Shown here in pieces: positions 9,129 to 17,536 of a stretch of DNA of 64,000 bases (position 1 is the stretch's first letter; the number at the start of each line of letters is the position of its first letter). The notes under the pieces were generated by a model that was not told the DNA's origin, searched no databases, and saw only the letters and a list, made by a program, of their open reading frames with translations. The stretch is from Rhizobium aethiopicum (GTDB lineage Bacteria; Pseudomonadota; Alphaproteobacteria; Rhizobiales; Rhizobiaceae): assembly GCF_014197535.1 (NCBI RefSeq), contig NZ_JACIFV010000001.1:186001-250000 (forward strand). The letters run 5' to 3'. A program made the translations under genes and the position numbers.

Positions 9129-10178
9129 TCACGCTCTGCCGGCCCTCGCCGGCGCGGCTGTGCCGCCGCCGCAACTTTCGCGGACGACGAGCCGAACGGC
9201 TGTCGTCACCGTCTCCGCTTCAGCCTTGCCGGCATTGATCTGCTTGAGGAGCATCTGTGCGCCGCGGCGCCCGATGCCCTGCGGATCGACCGAGACCGTC
9301 GTCAGCGCGGGAACTGCCGCCTGCGCCTCGATGACGTCGTCGAAGCCGACGACAGCGAAGTCGGCGCCAGGCTCCAGACGACGCGCACGCAATCCGTCGC
9401 AGACTCCGAAAGCGACGGCATCGTTGAAGCAGACGGCTGCAGTGGGCCGGTCGCCAATAGCGATCGCTTTTCCGATCGCCTCCACGCCGCCCGCTCGGGA
9501 CGGGGCGGACGAGATCACGAGTGCCTCGTCGTATCCGAGCCCGGCCGCCTCTATTCCGCCGCGGTAACCGGCAAGGCGATCATCGAAGACAGCGGTGTCG
9601 GGAAAGCCGCCGAGAAATGCAATGCGCTTATGACCGAGACCCACCAGATGCTGAACGGCGGACATCATGCCGGCCCGGTTGTCGGAGACGATGGACGAGA
9701 CCTTGGCGCCGGGCAGGTTTCGGACGACGACCACGACAGGAATGCCTGCCGCGACCAGCGGCTTGAAGTCGGCGGCATCGGTGGCGCGCGCCGGCGAGAC
9801 GATCAGGCCGGAAATGCCATGTTCACGCATCGATGCGACGACCTCGCGCTGCCTGTCGATGCTCTCGCCGGTGTTCGACAGGAACTGCACGAAACCGGCC
9901 GACTGAACGACTATATCGACGCCGACCGCCAACTCCGCAAAGAAGCTGTTCGTCAGGTCGTTCACGACGACCCCGATGATCCTCGATTTGGAACCGGCCT
10001 GCCGCAGATTGGCTGCGCCGCGATTATAGACGTATCCGAGCTCGCGCATCACGGCACTGACCTTGGCACGCGTCGCCTCATTGACCAGGGAGGAGCCCTG
10101 AAGCACGAGCGACACCGTCGACTTGGAGACGTTAGCGGCCTTCGCAATGTCGATGACGGTCACCCGCGCCTTTGTCAC
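9129..10178 (-). CDS. LacI-family transcriptional repressor, first gene of the catabolic operon
   Basis: The 349-residue protein has a LacI helix-turn-helix at residues 6-30 (VTVIDIAKAANVSKSTVSLVL), the hinge helix near RGAANLRQAG and a periplasmic-binding-protein-like sensor domain (IGVVVNDLTNSFFAELAVGV). The start is GTG at 10178 with GGGAGGG upstream. It is cotranscribed with eight downstream enzyme and transporter genes, and the only good palindrome nearby lies inside its own promoter, so it probably represses itself and the operon until the substrate or a derivative binds. Confidence 0.93.
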   Translation of the reverse strand: MTKARVTVIDIAKAANVSKSTVSLVLQGSSLVNEATRAKVSAVMRELGYVYNRGAANLRQAGSKSRIIGVVVNDLTNSFFAELAVGVDIVVQSAGFVQFLSNTGESIDRQREVVASMREHGISGLIVSPARATDAADFKPLVAAGIPVVVVVRNLPGAKVSSIVSDNRAGMMSAVQHLVGLGHKRIAFLGGFPDTAVFDDRLAGYRGGIEAAGLGYDEALVISSAPSRAGGVEAIGKAIAIGDRPTAAVCFNDAVAFGVCDGLRARRLEPGADFAVVGFDDVIEAQAAVPALTTVSVDPQGIGRRGAQMLLKQINAGKAEAETVTTAVRLVVRESCGGGTAAPARAGRA

Positions 10179-10569
10179 TTCACCCTCCCGACGTCATCGT
10201 CGACCGACGCCTATTTATTTGGAACGTTCCAAATATGTCAAGAGGCATTTCGATTAAAGCTGCCCTTTTACCGACATTTCTCTCTCTACATCACGTCGCG
10301 GGCGGAGATTGTATTTTTGGAACGATTTAAATCGTGGAAACAACCCGACAGGTTTTTCCCAATATTGCGAGCTCGGGCCAGCCTGCGAAATCTCTGACGA
10401 GGATGAATCGCGGCAGATGTCGTGGATCCAATAGCCTGACGCAGAATCGCGATGCAGTTTTGCTGGAATTGCTCCCAAGGAACTCCCGCCCAGAGGCATT
10501 AGCGAAACTTTATCGTTTGTGGCTAATGCTACGGATAGGCGACGTGCCAGATCTAAAGCGGGGCCGGAA
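10179..10569. other. Divergent intergenic region between lacI and histidine kinase gene
   Basis: Besides the nested promoter-operator, it holds a second, weaker copy of the operator at 10316-10331: TTTGGAACGATTTAAA matches 13 of 16 positions of the core TTTGGAACGTTCCAAA, with the left half intact. Its centre is 98 bp from the first, roughly nine helical turns, so looping is possible. It overlaps another perfect palindrome, ACGATTTAAATCGT (10322-10335). I see no convincing gene in the remaining stretch. Confidence 0.5.
10213..10241 (-). promoter_or_regulatory. lacI-operon promoter with nested operator palindrome
   Basis: On the minus strand, TTGACA (10241-10236) is followed 17 nt later by ATAAAT (10218-10213). 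The spacer is almost filled by the perfect 20-bp palindrome TATTTGGAACGTTCCAAATA (10216-10235), which has the central CG typical of LacI-family operators. Repressor bound here would block RNA polymerase. The start of lacI is about 35 bp downstream. Confidence 0.75.
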
Positions 10570-12102
10570 ATGCCGCATTCGTTTGAAGCCATTTTGGAGA
10601 ACCTGCCGCAGGGCATTGTTCTCCTTGATTCTGCCGATACGGTGACGGCTTTCAATTCCCGCGCGCTCGACATTCTCGGCCTTTCCGATGGCACTCTGCG
10701 CAGAGGAATGAATATCGACGGCCTGCCCGGCACCGCCGACTGCCGTGCAACGGCCTGTTCACGGTTGACGACCGGCAGGCCGCACACCTCGCAGTTTGCG
10801 CTGGCCGACGGACGGATGATCTCCTTAACCTGCGCCCCGTCGAGAGCGGGAGGCTGGATCCTCAGCTATGAAGACATCTCGACCCATATCCGCGTAGAAG
10901 ACAATCTGACCGAACAGCATCACCGGTTCGACGCAGCTCTCAGCAATATGCCGCATGGGCTGTGCATGTTCGACGCGACGAAGAAGCTGATATTGTGCAA
11001 CGCATCCTATGCACGGATGTACGATCTGCCGGATTTCCTGACCCAGCCCGGAACGTCGCTGGTGGACATCCTCGCCTATCGAAGCCGGCAGGGAAATGGT
11101 CCGGCCGATACCGCCACCTATTTTGACGTCGTCTTCGAAGCGACGGCACTCGGCGCACCGGCGAGCCAGAACATCGCGCTCACCGACGGGCGCATCATCA
11201 AAATCACCCACAATCCGATGCAGAACGGCGGGTACGTGGCGACCCACGAGGACGTCACGAAGACCGTGCGGCTTGCGGAAGCGCTGCGCCGCCATCACGA
11301 TCAGCTCGAAGTTACCGTGCAAAACCGAACGGCGGAGGTCGAACGGCAGGCGCGCGAGCTTGAGCGGATGCTCGCCCAGGAGCGGAGCATCAACGAATTG
11401 CAGCGCCAGTTCGTGGCGATGGCATCACATGAATTCCGCACCCCGCTTGCAATCATCGATGCTGCCGCCCAGCGGCTGCTGCGGAAAGGGGGCGCGGTCG
11501 AGCCCGAATTTCTCAACGACAAGGTCGAACAGATCCGTGCATCGGTGAGCCGGATCGTCGATCTCATGGAGAGCATCCTGTCGGCCGGACGCCTCGATAC
11601 CGGCAAGATCGATATCAGTTATGACGCCTGCGCGGTGGGAGCGTTGATCAGAACCTGCTGCGAGCGGCAGTCGGCGATCTCGAAGACGCATGGCTTCGTG
11701 CTCGACATAGACGGGTTGCCGGAATTCATCGATGCTGATCCCCGCAGCTTAAGCCAGGTCTTCACCAATCTGCTCTCGAATGCGGTGAAATACGCGCCAG
11801 GAACCTCCGAAATTCGTGTTGCGGCATGGGAGGAGACGGGCAATATCAAGGTTTCGATCAGCGACGACGGCGTGGGGATCGATGCTGAAGACGTGCCCCG
11901 GTTGTTTCAGCGCTATTTCCGCGCACGGACCTCGACCGGGATTGCCGGAACAGGTATCGGCCTCAATCTTGTGAAGCAGATCATCGAACTGCATCAAGGC
12001 TCGATAGAGGTGCGAAGTGCAAGAGGGTGCGGATCCACCTTCACCGTCACTCTTCCAATCAGGAGAGCCGTTGACGTTCTGGCGGGCAACGACGTTGCCT
12101 GA
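10570..12102 (+). CDS. PAS-PAS sensor histidine kinase
   Basis: With the start at 10570 the protein has 510 residues and no membrane segment, so it is probably cytoplasmic. Two PAS-like domains (about residues 1-105, opening FEAILENLPQGIVLLD, and 115-235, opening FDAALSNMPHGLCMFD) are followed by a coiled coil rich in Glu/Arg and a HisKA domain with the phospho-acceptor His287 in ASHEFRTPL. The ATPase domain has N-box NLLSNAVKY, G1 DDGVGID, F-box LFQRYFRA and G2 GTGIGLNL. No receiver domain or response-regulator gene is adjacent, so its partner is unknown. An upstream ATG at 10519 lacks a ribosome-binding site. Confidence 0.88.
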   Translation: MPHSFEAILENLPQGIVLLDSADTVTAFNSRALDILGLSDGTLRRGMNIDGLPGTADCRATACSRLTTGRPHTSQFALADGRMISLTCAPSRAGGWILSYEDISTHIRVEDNLTEQHHRFDAALSNMPHGLCMFDATKKLILCNASYARMYDLPDFLTQPGTSLVDILAYRSRQGNGPADTATYFDVVFEATALGAPASQNIALTDGRIIKITHNPMQNGGYVATHEDVTKTVRLAEALRRHHDQLEVTVQNRTAEVERQARELERMLAQERSINELQRQFVAMASHEFRTPLAIIDAAAQRLLRKGGAVEPEFLNDKVEQIRASVSRIVDLMESILSAGRLDTGKIDISYDACAVGALIRTCCERQSAISKTHGFVLDIDGLPEFIDADPRSLSQVFTNLLSNAVKYAPGTSEIRVAAWEETGNIKVSISDDGVGIDAEDVPRLFQRYFRARTSTGIAGTGIGLNLVKQIIELHQGSIEVRSARGCGSTFTVTLPIRRAVDVLAGNDVA

Positions 12103-12220
12103 TCATTCAGGCCCTCAAGTGGCGTCCCGTAAGGCCGATTGCTCGTTCCCGAACTGACGGCGCAGGATTGCTGTCCGGCATATCTACCCTATCCTTCTCG
12201 CAATAGAGGAGGACCATGCC

Positions 12221-12844
12221 ATGGCTTTCATTCACACCCCGGATGCATCCGCCAGCGAGAGGACGACGTCGATGTACGCGTCGGCCGAGGCGAATTATGG
12301 TTATCTGCCGAATATGTATCGTGCCTTCGGCCACCGGCCGGAGGTGATGGAGAGCTGGGCGGGGCTGCTTTCGAGTATTCGCGGCCATATGAGCCTCAGG
12401 CGCTACGAACTGGTGACGCTGGCGGCGGCCAAGGAACTTAAATCCTCCTATTGCATGCTGGCGCACGGCTCGGTGCTGCTGCGCGAGGGATTTACCAGCG
12501 ACGGACTGACGGCAGTTGTCAACGAGACCGAAAAGGCGCCGATCGATGCCGGCGAACGCGCGATCATGGCCTTTGCGGCCAAGGTGGCGCGCGATGCGAC
12601 ATCGGTCACGCAGCAGGACATAGACGGATTGAAGAAATACGGGCTGAGTGACGCCGAAATCTTCGACGTTACGGCCGCCACAGCGGCCCGGTGTTTCTTC
12701 TCGAAAATGCTGGATGCGCTCGGTGCGGCGCCCGATCACGCCTATATCGAGCGGCTGGAGCCGAATGTGCGAAAGGCGCTCAGTGTCGGCCGGGAGGTCG
12801 AGCGGCCTCTGGCGCCTTCACCCTCGGGCGGCGCATCGCAATGA
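12221..12844 (+). CDS. Carboxymuconolactone decarboxylase / AhpD-like peroxidase-related protein
   Basis: The 207-residue protein fits the AhpD/CMD fold and the peroxidase-related subfamily (LPNMYRAFGHRPEVM near residue 28). The AhpD active site is usually CxxC with a histidine after the second cysteine; here the segment reads SSYCMLAH, so only the second cysteine and the histidine remain. That argues against a two-cysteine disulfide reductase and for a different CMD-like role. The start has GAGGAGGACC just upstream. It follows the histidine kinase gene by about 120 bp, with no clear functional link. Confidence 0.82.
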   Translation: MAFIHTPDASASERTTSMYASAEANYGYLPNMYRAFGHRPEVMESWAGLLSSIRGHMSLRRYELVTLAAAKELKSSYCMLAHGSVLLREGFTSDGLTAVVNETEKAPIDAGERAIMAFAAKVARDATSVTQQDIDGLKKYGLSDAEIFDVTAATAARCFFSKMLDALGAAPDHAYIERLEPNVRKALSVGREVERPLAPSPSGGASQ

Positions 12845-12877
12845 TGCGGTGTGGCCTGACTCCAGCTGCCGTGGCCC

Positions 12878-13921
12878 CTACTCTTCCGGCTTGTCGGCAA
12901 AATGCCGGATCGCAAACTCGGCAATAGTCTGGCTCGAGCGATCGGCATCATCGAGCAGCGCGGGAAACAGCTGCCACTGATGCGGCATGCCCGGCCAGAC
13001 CTCGGTGGTGACATCTACTCCCTCCCGGCGCGCTTTGTCGGCAAGGCGCAGCGTGTCATCAAGCAGGGCTTCGCCGGAACCGACCTGCAGCAATAACGGC
13101 GGGAATCCGGTCATGTCGGCATAAAGCGGTGAGGCCTGAGGATCGGCTGCAGGCCGGCTGCCGAGATAGGTCTTGCGCAAGGTCTCGATCCACGCCTTGT
13201 CGACCAGCGGGTCGCTGCCCGCATTCGCCGTCATCGATCCGCCCGTCGCGGCAAGATCGGTGATCGGGCTCAGCGCAATCACGGCCGCCGGCAAGGGTTT
13301 GGCCGCCTGCTTCTGCCGCAGCACCGCCTCGAGCGCAATGTTGCCACCGGCGCCGTCTCCTGCCACGACGACGTTCTCATTGCTATAACCGTTATCGAGA
13401 AGCCAGCGATAGGCCGTCAGCGCGTCGTTGATCTGGGCGGGATAGGTATATTCCGGCATCAGCCGATAATTGATCAGAAGCACGTCGCTGGATGAGGCCT
13501 TGGCGAGCGAGCCGGCGAACAAGCCGTGCGTGCGGATGGAACCGCCGGAAAAGCCGCCGCCATGGATGTAGAGAATCACCCTTTTTCCGATCGGGTGATG
13601 AAGCCGGGCGGGCCACATCAGCTCGCCATCCACACCGTCGGCATCGACCTGCCTGACCTGGATGCGCGTCGGCCCCGGCATCGTTTCCATCAGCCTGGCG
13701 AAAGCAGCCCTGCGCTCTTGCAGGCTGTCGGCGCCGGCAAAGTGCTCCTTCCACAGGCCGAGCAGTTTTTCGACCTGGGCACGCGAGGACTGGCTTTGCG
13801 GCCCGATTTCCTCTCCCAGCGCCAGCGGTGCCGACAGGATCAGCGCGGCCAAGGCGGGAAACAGATATCCGAGCCGCTTCGGCGCTCTTCGATCAGCATT
13901 TGACAAAATCCGCCCCTTCAT
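12878..13921 (-). CDS. Secreted alpha/beta-hydrolase of the hormone-sensitive-lipase family, nucleophile Ser replaced by Gly
   Basis: I place the start at 13921 (347 residues) because GGGAGAG lies 5 nt upstream and a signal peptide follows (hydrophobic residues about 18-35, LALGEE). The oxyanion loop HGGGFSGG is at residues 120-127, and the acid and base are likely Asp288/289 in ALLDD and His314 in MPHQW. The family nucleophile motif GDSAGG reads GDGAGG (codon GGC at residue 190), so the catalytic serine is absent. The reading frame is otherwise intact. It may be a pseudoenzyme, or a recent loss-of-function or sequence error. Confidence 0.85.
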   Translation of the reverse strand: MKGRILSNADRRAPKRLGYLFPALAALILSAPLALGEEIGPQSQSSRAQVEKLLGLWKEHFAGADSLQERRAAFARLMETMPGPTRIQVRQVDADGVDGELMWPARLHHPIGKRVILYIHGGGFSGGSIRTHGLFAGSLAKASSSDVLLINYRLMPEYTYPAQINDALTAYRWLLDNGYSNENVVVAGDGAGGNIALEAVLRQKQAAKPLPAAVIALSPITDLAATGGSMTANAGSDPLVDKAWIETLRKTYLGSRPAADPQASPLYADMTGFPPLLLQVGSGEALLDDTLRLADKARREGVDVTTEVWPGMPHQWQLFPALLDDADRSSQTIAEFAIRHFADKPEE

Positions 13922-14204
13922 CAATCTCTCCCGATGATGCTGCCGATGGCCGTATCTTTGGCCGCTTCGCCCAGCGGAGTCAAAAGGGTGACGAACGCAA
14001 CCTTCCGCTTTTTTCTCCAACGAGCAGGCTGATGCCGGCCGGCGCGGCAGCTGCCGGACTGCTGCGGGCTGACCGGACTATCATTGGAAGAAATCGACAA
14101 TTGTTGCCGGCGCGGCTTGCCATCTGCCAGGGTTCCATCGGAAATAGGCTCCCGCCCTGCCCTTAACTCCAATGCTTCGGCTCGCGTAGGAATGAAGGAT
14201 ACCG

Positions 14205-14768
14205 ATGACCACCATTTACCTTGCCGGCCCGGAAGTCTTTCTTCCCGATGCGCTGCCCATCATGGCCGAGAAACGCCGATTGGCGCGTCAGTTCGGCTTC
14301 GAACCGACCGGTCCCGGCAGCGACGAAAACCAGACGCCGATAAAGCGGACGGCTGCAGAGATCTACGCCCGCAATGACGTCGCCATGCGCAAGGCGGAAA
14401 TCTGCCTCGCCAACATCACACCCTTTCGCGGCGTCAGCGCCGATCCGGGTACGGTCTACGAGATCGGCTTCATGATTGCTCTCGGCAAATCGGTCTTCGC
14501 CTATACCAACCACCCCGACGACTATGGGCTGCGCGTCCGCTCGATCTGGTATGCGGGAATGGAGATCGATGAGACGAGCGGACGTCCGCGCGGGCCTGAC
14601 GGCGTCGCTATCGAAAATCACGGTATGGCTGACAATCTGATGATCGACGGAGGCGTCGAGGCGGCGGGAGGCAAGGTATTCCGTGCGACCGCTCTGCCGG
14701 CGGATCCTGCACGCGACCTGGCGGTTTATATTCAGGCGCTTCAGACGATCGCTGGCCTGCGTGGGTAG
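14205..14768 (+). CDS. Nucleoside 2-deoxyribosyltransferase-like protein
   Basis: This 187-residue protein opens with TIYLAGPEVFLPD and has DPGTVYEIGFMIALGK near residue 84, with the glutamate expected as nucleophile in the nucleoside 2-deoxyribosyltransferase fold. Members exchange the base of deoxynucleosides or hydrolyse them. AAGGAT lies 6 nt before the start. It stands alone between convergent or divergent neighbours, so the context gives no pathway. Confidence 0.85.
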   Translation: MTTIYLAGPEVFLPDALPIMAEKRRLARQFGFEPTGPGSDENQTPIKRTAAEIYARNDVAMRKAEICLANITPFRGVSADPGTVYEIGFMIALGKSVFAYTNHPDDYGLRVRSIWYAGMEIDETSGRPRGPDGVAIENHGMADNLMIDGGVEAAGGKVFRATALPADPARDLAVYIQALQTIAGLRG

Positions 14769-14780
14769 GAATTGCGCCCT

Positions 14781-15586
14781 TTAGTCCGCCCTGATCGCGT
14801 CGATCACCGCCCTGAAGCCCGCAGACATGTGGCGGCGGCTGGGATAGTAGAGATAGAGCGGTTCCTCCGGCTGACACCAGTCATCGAGCACCTGGATGAG
14901 TTCGCCGTCGGCAATGGCCTTTTCGACGCGAGGCTCCCAGATATAGGCAAGACCGACGCCGCCGAGCGCAGCCTTCATCATCAGTTCGTGATCGTCGAGC
15001 GACAGCGGTCCGGTCGGCTGAAAACTCAACGTTTGGCCGCCCTTCTCGAATTCCCAGGCATAAGGCGCACCGGAGGGAAACATGTTCTGGATGCAAAGAT
15101 GGCGCTTGAGATCGTGAGGCGTTCGCGGCCTCGGGCGCCTCTCGAAATAGGCAGGTGAACCGACAACGACCAAGCGGATGCGCGGCTTGATGCGCAAGGC
15201 GATCATGCCTTCCGTGACACGTTCGCCGAAACGGATGCCGGCATCAAAACCTTCTTCGACGATGTCGACCAGCCGGTCGGTCGCGTTGATTTCCAGCTGT
15301 AAATTGGGATTACGCTCAATCAACGGGGCGATGACACGGCCGATGACGAAAGGACCGATCGAATTCGGCACGTTGATCCTGACCCTGCCGAAGGGCGTAT
15401 CGCGGTAGCGGTTCAGCGCATCGAGCGCGGCCGCCATCTCCCCGAAAGCCGGGGCGAGATGTGAGACCAGGAGATCGCCGGCCTCCGTCAGTGAAACGCT
15501 GCGTGTCGTACGGTTGAGCAGCCGGATACCAATTCGGTCTTCCAGATTGAGCACGGCATGGCTGACGGCAGAGGCCGTGACGCCCC
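14781..15586 (-). pseudogene. LysR-type regulator, 5'-truncated
   Basis: The frame encodes most of a LysR regulator: the tail of the helix-turn-helix ([17 protein letters not shown], then [19 protein letters not shown]), the linker and the full substrate-binding domain (RVRINVPNSIGPFVIGRVIAPLI). Upstream of GVTASAV the frame no longer looks like LysR; about 25-30 residues holding the start and first helix are missing, and the sequence turns into the opposite-strand SDR gene. No ribosome-binding site is visible at the remaining candidate starts (for example GTG in AVLNLED). Without the first HTH helix it cannot bind DNA normally. Confidence 0.8.
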
Positions 15587-16292
15587 GCTCGTCGCCCTCG
15601 ACGTCACCAACGAGACGCAGGCGAAGGAGGCTGCGGCCGCCGGCATCGCCCGCTTCAGCCGCATCGACGTTCTCGCCAACAATGCCGGCTACGGCCTGCT
15701 CGGCGCCGTCGAGGAAGCCTCAGCCGAAGAGATCGAAAGGATCTATGCCACCAATGTCTTCGGTCTCCTGAAGGTGACACGCGCCGTGCTGCCCTATATG
15801 CGTCGTCAGCGTTCCGGCCATATCCTGAATTTCTCCTCGATCGGCGGCTATTTCGGCTATCCCGGCTGGGGCGTCTACGGCTCGACAAAATTCGCCGTCG
15901 AGGGACTGTCGGAATCCATGGCCGCCGAACTCGCACCCTTCGGCATCAAGGTGACGATCGTCGAGCCCGGCTTCTTCCGTACCGACTTCCTCGCCGACAG
16001 CTCGCTGGCAATAAGCCCGGCCTCGATCGCCGATTACGAAGGCACGCCGGCCGGAAACATGCGTAATTTCGCCGCCGACGCCAATCACGCCCAGCCCGGC
16101 AACCCCGCCAAGCTCGCTGCCGGCATCATGGCGATGGTCAACTCGGCCAAACCGCCGCTGCGCATGCCGTTCGGCAGCGATACGGTCGCCATGATCGCGG
16201 CGCAGCATGCGAGTGTCGAAAAGGAGCTGGCCGTCTGGCGCGAGCTTGCCATCTCCACGGATTTTGCAAGCCAGGCAACCGCTGGGGCCTGA
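15577..16292 (+). pseudogene. Short-chain dehydrogenase/reductase, 5'-truncated
   Basis: SDR homology begins abruptly at [14 protein letters not shown] and continues through NNAGYG, the serine in ILNFSSIGGYFGYPG, and the YxxxK pair in VYGSTKFAVEGL, ending normally near residue 240. The first 45-55 residues, including the TGxxxGxG cofactor loop, are missing. An ATG at 15558 lies in what is antisense LysR sequence and has no convincing ribosome-binding site. The product could not bind NAD(P) in the normal way. Together with the truncated LysR it marks a deletion joining a divergent gene pair. Confidence 0.8.
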
Positions 16293-16446
16293 GCAGCCAG
16301 GACCAATGCCGCCGCCTTCGGATTTGAACATGCGGCGGCAGCACTGTGGAGATGATGCAAAGAACGCCTTGCGGCAAATTGGCATTCGCCTCTCGCTGGG
16401 GATGGCCTAGATGTAAGTCAGACCGTGACCCGTGAAGAGGCAACAC

Positions 16447-17451
16447 ATGTCCATCAAGACCATCTGTATTTATGGCGCCGGCGCCCTTGGCGGCGCCATC
16501 GCCGCCAAGCTCGCAGGCAGGGAAGATAACGACGTCGACGTCTCCGTCGTCGCGCGTGGGGCGCATCTCGATGCGATCCGCAGCCACGGTATCAGCCTGC
16601 GCGAGGCCGATGCGGAAACCCCGCTCAAGGTGCGCGTGACGGCAACCGACGATCCGAAGACATTGCCGCGGCAGGATCTCGTCATCACCGGCCTCAAGGG
16701 ACATCAGCTGCCGCCTGCCGCCGAAGGGATCGCCGGTCTGCTCAAGCAAGGCACCCGCGTCGTCATGATCCTCAACGGCATTCCGTGGTGGTATTTCCAT
16801 CGCGATACCAGGAGCGGACATGCGGAGCTGCAATTTGATGAGCTCGATCCCGGCGGCAGGCTGTGGCGGCTGATCGGGCCGGACCGCGTGGCTGGCTGCG
16901 TCGCCTATCAAGGTGCGGAAGTTGTCAGCCCGGGCGAGATCCGGCTTTCTCATAACGGCCGCTTCGTGCTTGGCGAGCCCTCCGGCGAAATGTCTGCCGA
17001 TCTTTCGGCCATAGCAGCGGTGCTGACCGGCGCCGGCCTCAGCATTACGGCCACGGCGGACATCCGCAGTGAAATCTGGAGCAAGTTGATGGGCAACGCC
17101 GCCTTCAACCCGATCAGTGCTCTAACACGGGCGCTGATGACCGACATCATGGCGGATCCGGCGCTCATGGATATGGTCAGCAAGGTCATGAAGGAAGTGC
17201 GCGCCGTCGGCGACGCGGTCGGCGCGGATTTCGCCATGTCAGTCGAGCAGCGGCTGGAGCAATCGCGCCACATCGGCGGCGTTCGAACCTCGATGCTGCA
17301 GGATTTGATCGGCGGCAAGGCGCTCGAAATTACCCCGCTTGTGGGCATGCTGGTGGCGCTTGGACGCTTGACCGCCGTGCCGACACCGGTATCGGAGACG
17401 ATCCTGGCGCTGGTGACGCAACTGGATCGGGAAAACCGGCGCGGCAACTGA
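16447..17451 (+). CDS. Ketopantoate (2-dehydropantoate) reductase family protein
   Basis: I start at 16447 (334 residues, MSIKTICIYGAG) because GAAGAGG lies 7 nt upstream. The N-terminal NADP-binding loop GAGALGG is at residues 9-15, and the predicted catalytic lysine is in WSKLMGNAAFNPISALT near residue 213, the signature of the PanE/ApbA family. The reaction would be NADPH reduction of ketopantoate for pantothenate synthesis, but alphaproteobacteria often carry several paralogues with other 2-keto acid substrates, and this gene stands alone, so I give no symbol. Confidence 0.85.
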   Translation: MSIKTICIYGAGALGGAIAAKLAGREDNDVDVSVVARGAHLDAIRSHGISLREADAETPLKVRVTATDDPKTLPRQDLVITGLKGHQLPPAAEGIAGLLKQGTRVVMILNGIPWWYFHRDTRSGHAELQFDELDPGGRLWRLIGPDRVAGCVAYQGAEVVSPGEIRLSHNGRFVLGEPSGEMSADLSAIAAVLTGAGLSITATADIRSEIWSKLMGNAAFNPISALTRALMTDIMADPALMDMVSKVMKEVRAVGDAVGADFAMSVEQRLEQSRHIGGVRTSMLQDLIGGKALEITPLVGMLVALGRLTAVPTPVSETILALVTQLDRENRRGN

Positions 17452-17536
17452 CAACGGCTGAAGGGGCCGATTTCCAACTTTTCGTTAACCGGCATGCTGA
17501 TAAAATCTCGCCAAGTTATCAGACGCTGCGAGACCG

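Noticed and set aside
10519..10569. Earlier start for the histidine kinase
   Set aside because: No ribosome-binding site, and the extra 17 residues are Arg-rich without relation to the PAS domain.
15558..15576. ATG at 15558 as the true start of a complete SDR gene
   Set aside because: It lies in antisense LysR sequence, has no clear ribosome-binding site, and the protein would lack the cofactor-binding loop that every SDR needs.
16307..16340. Stem TGCCGCCGC / GCGGCGGCA after the SDR remnant as a terminator
   Set aside because: The 16-nt loop and lack of a T run make it weak; GC-rich sequence gives such pairings often.
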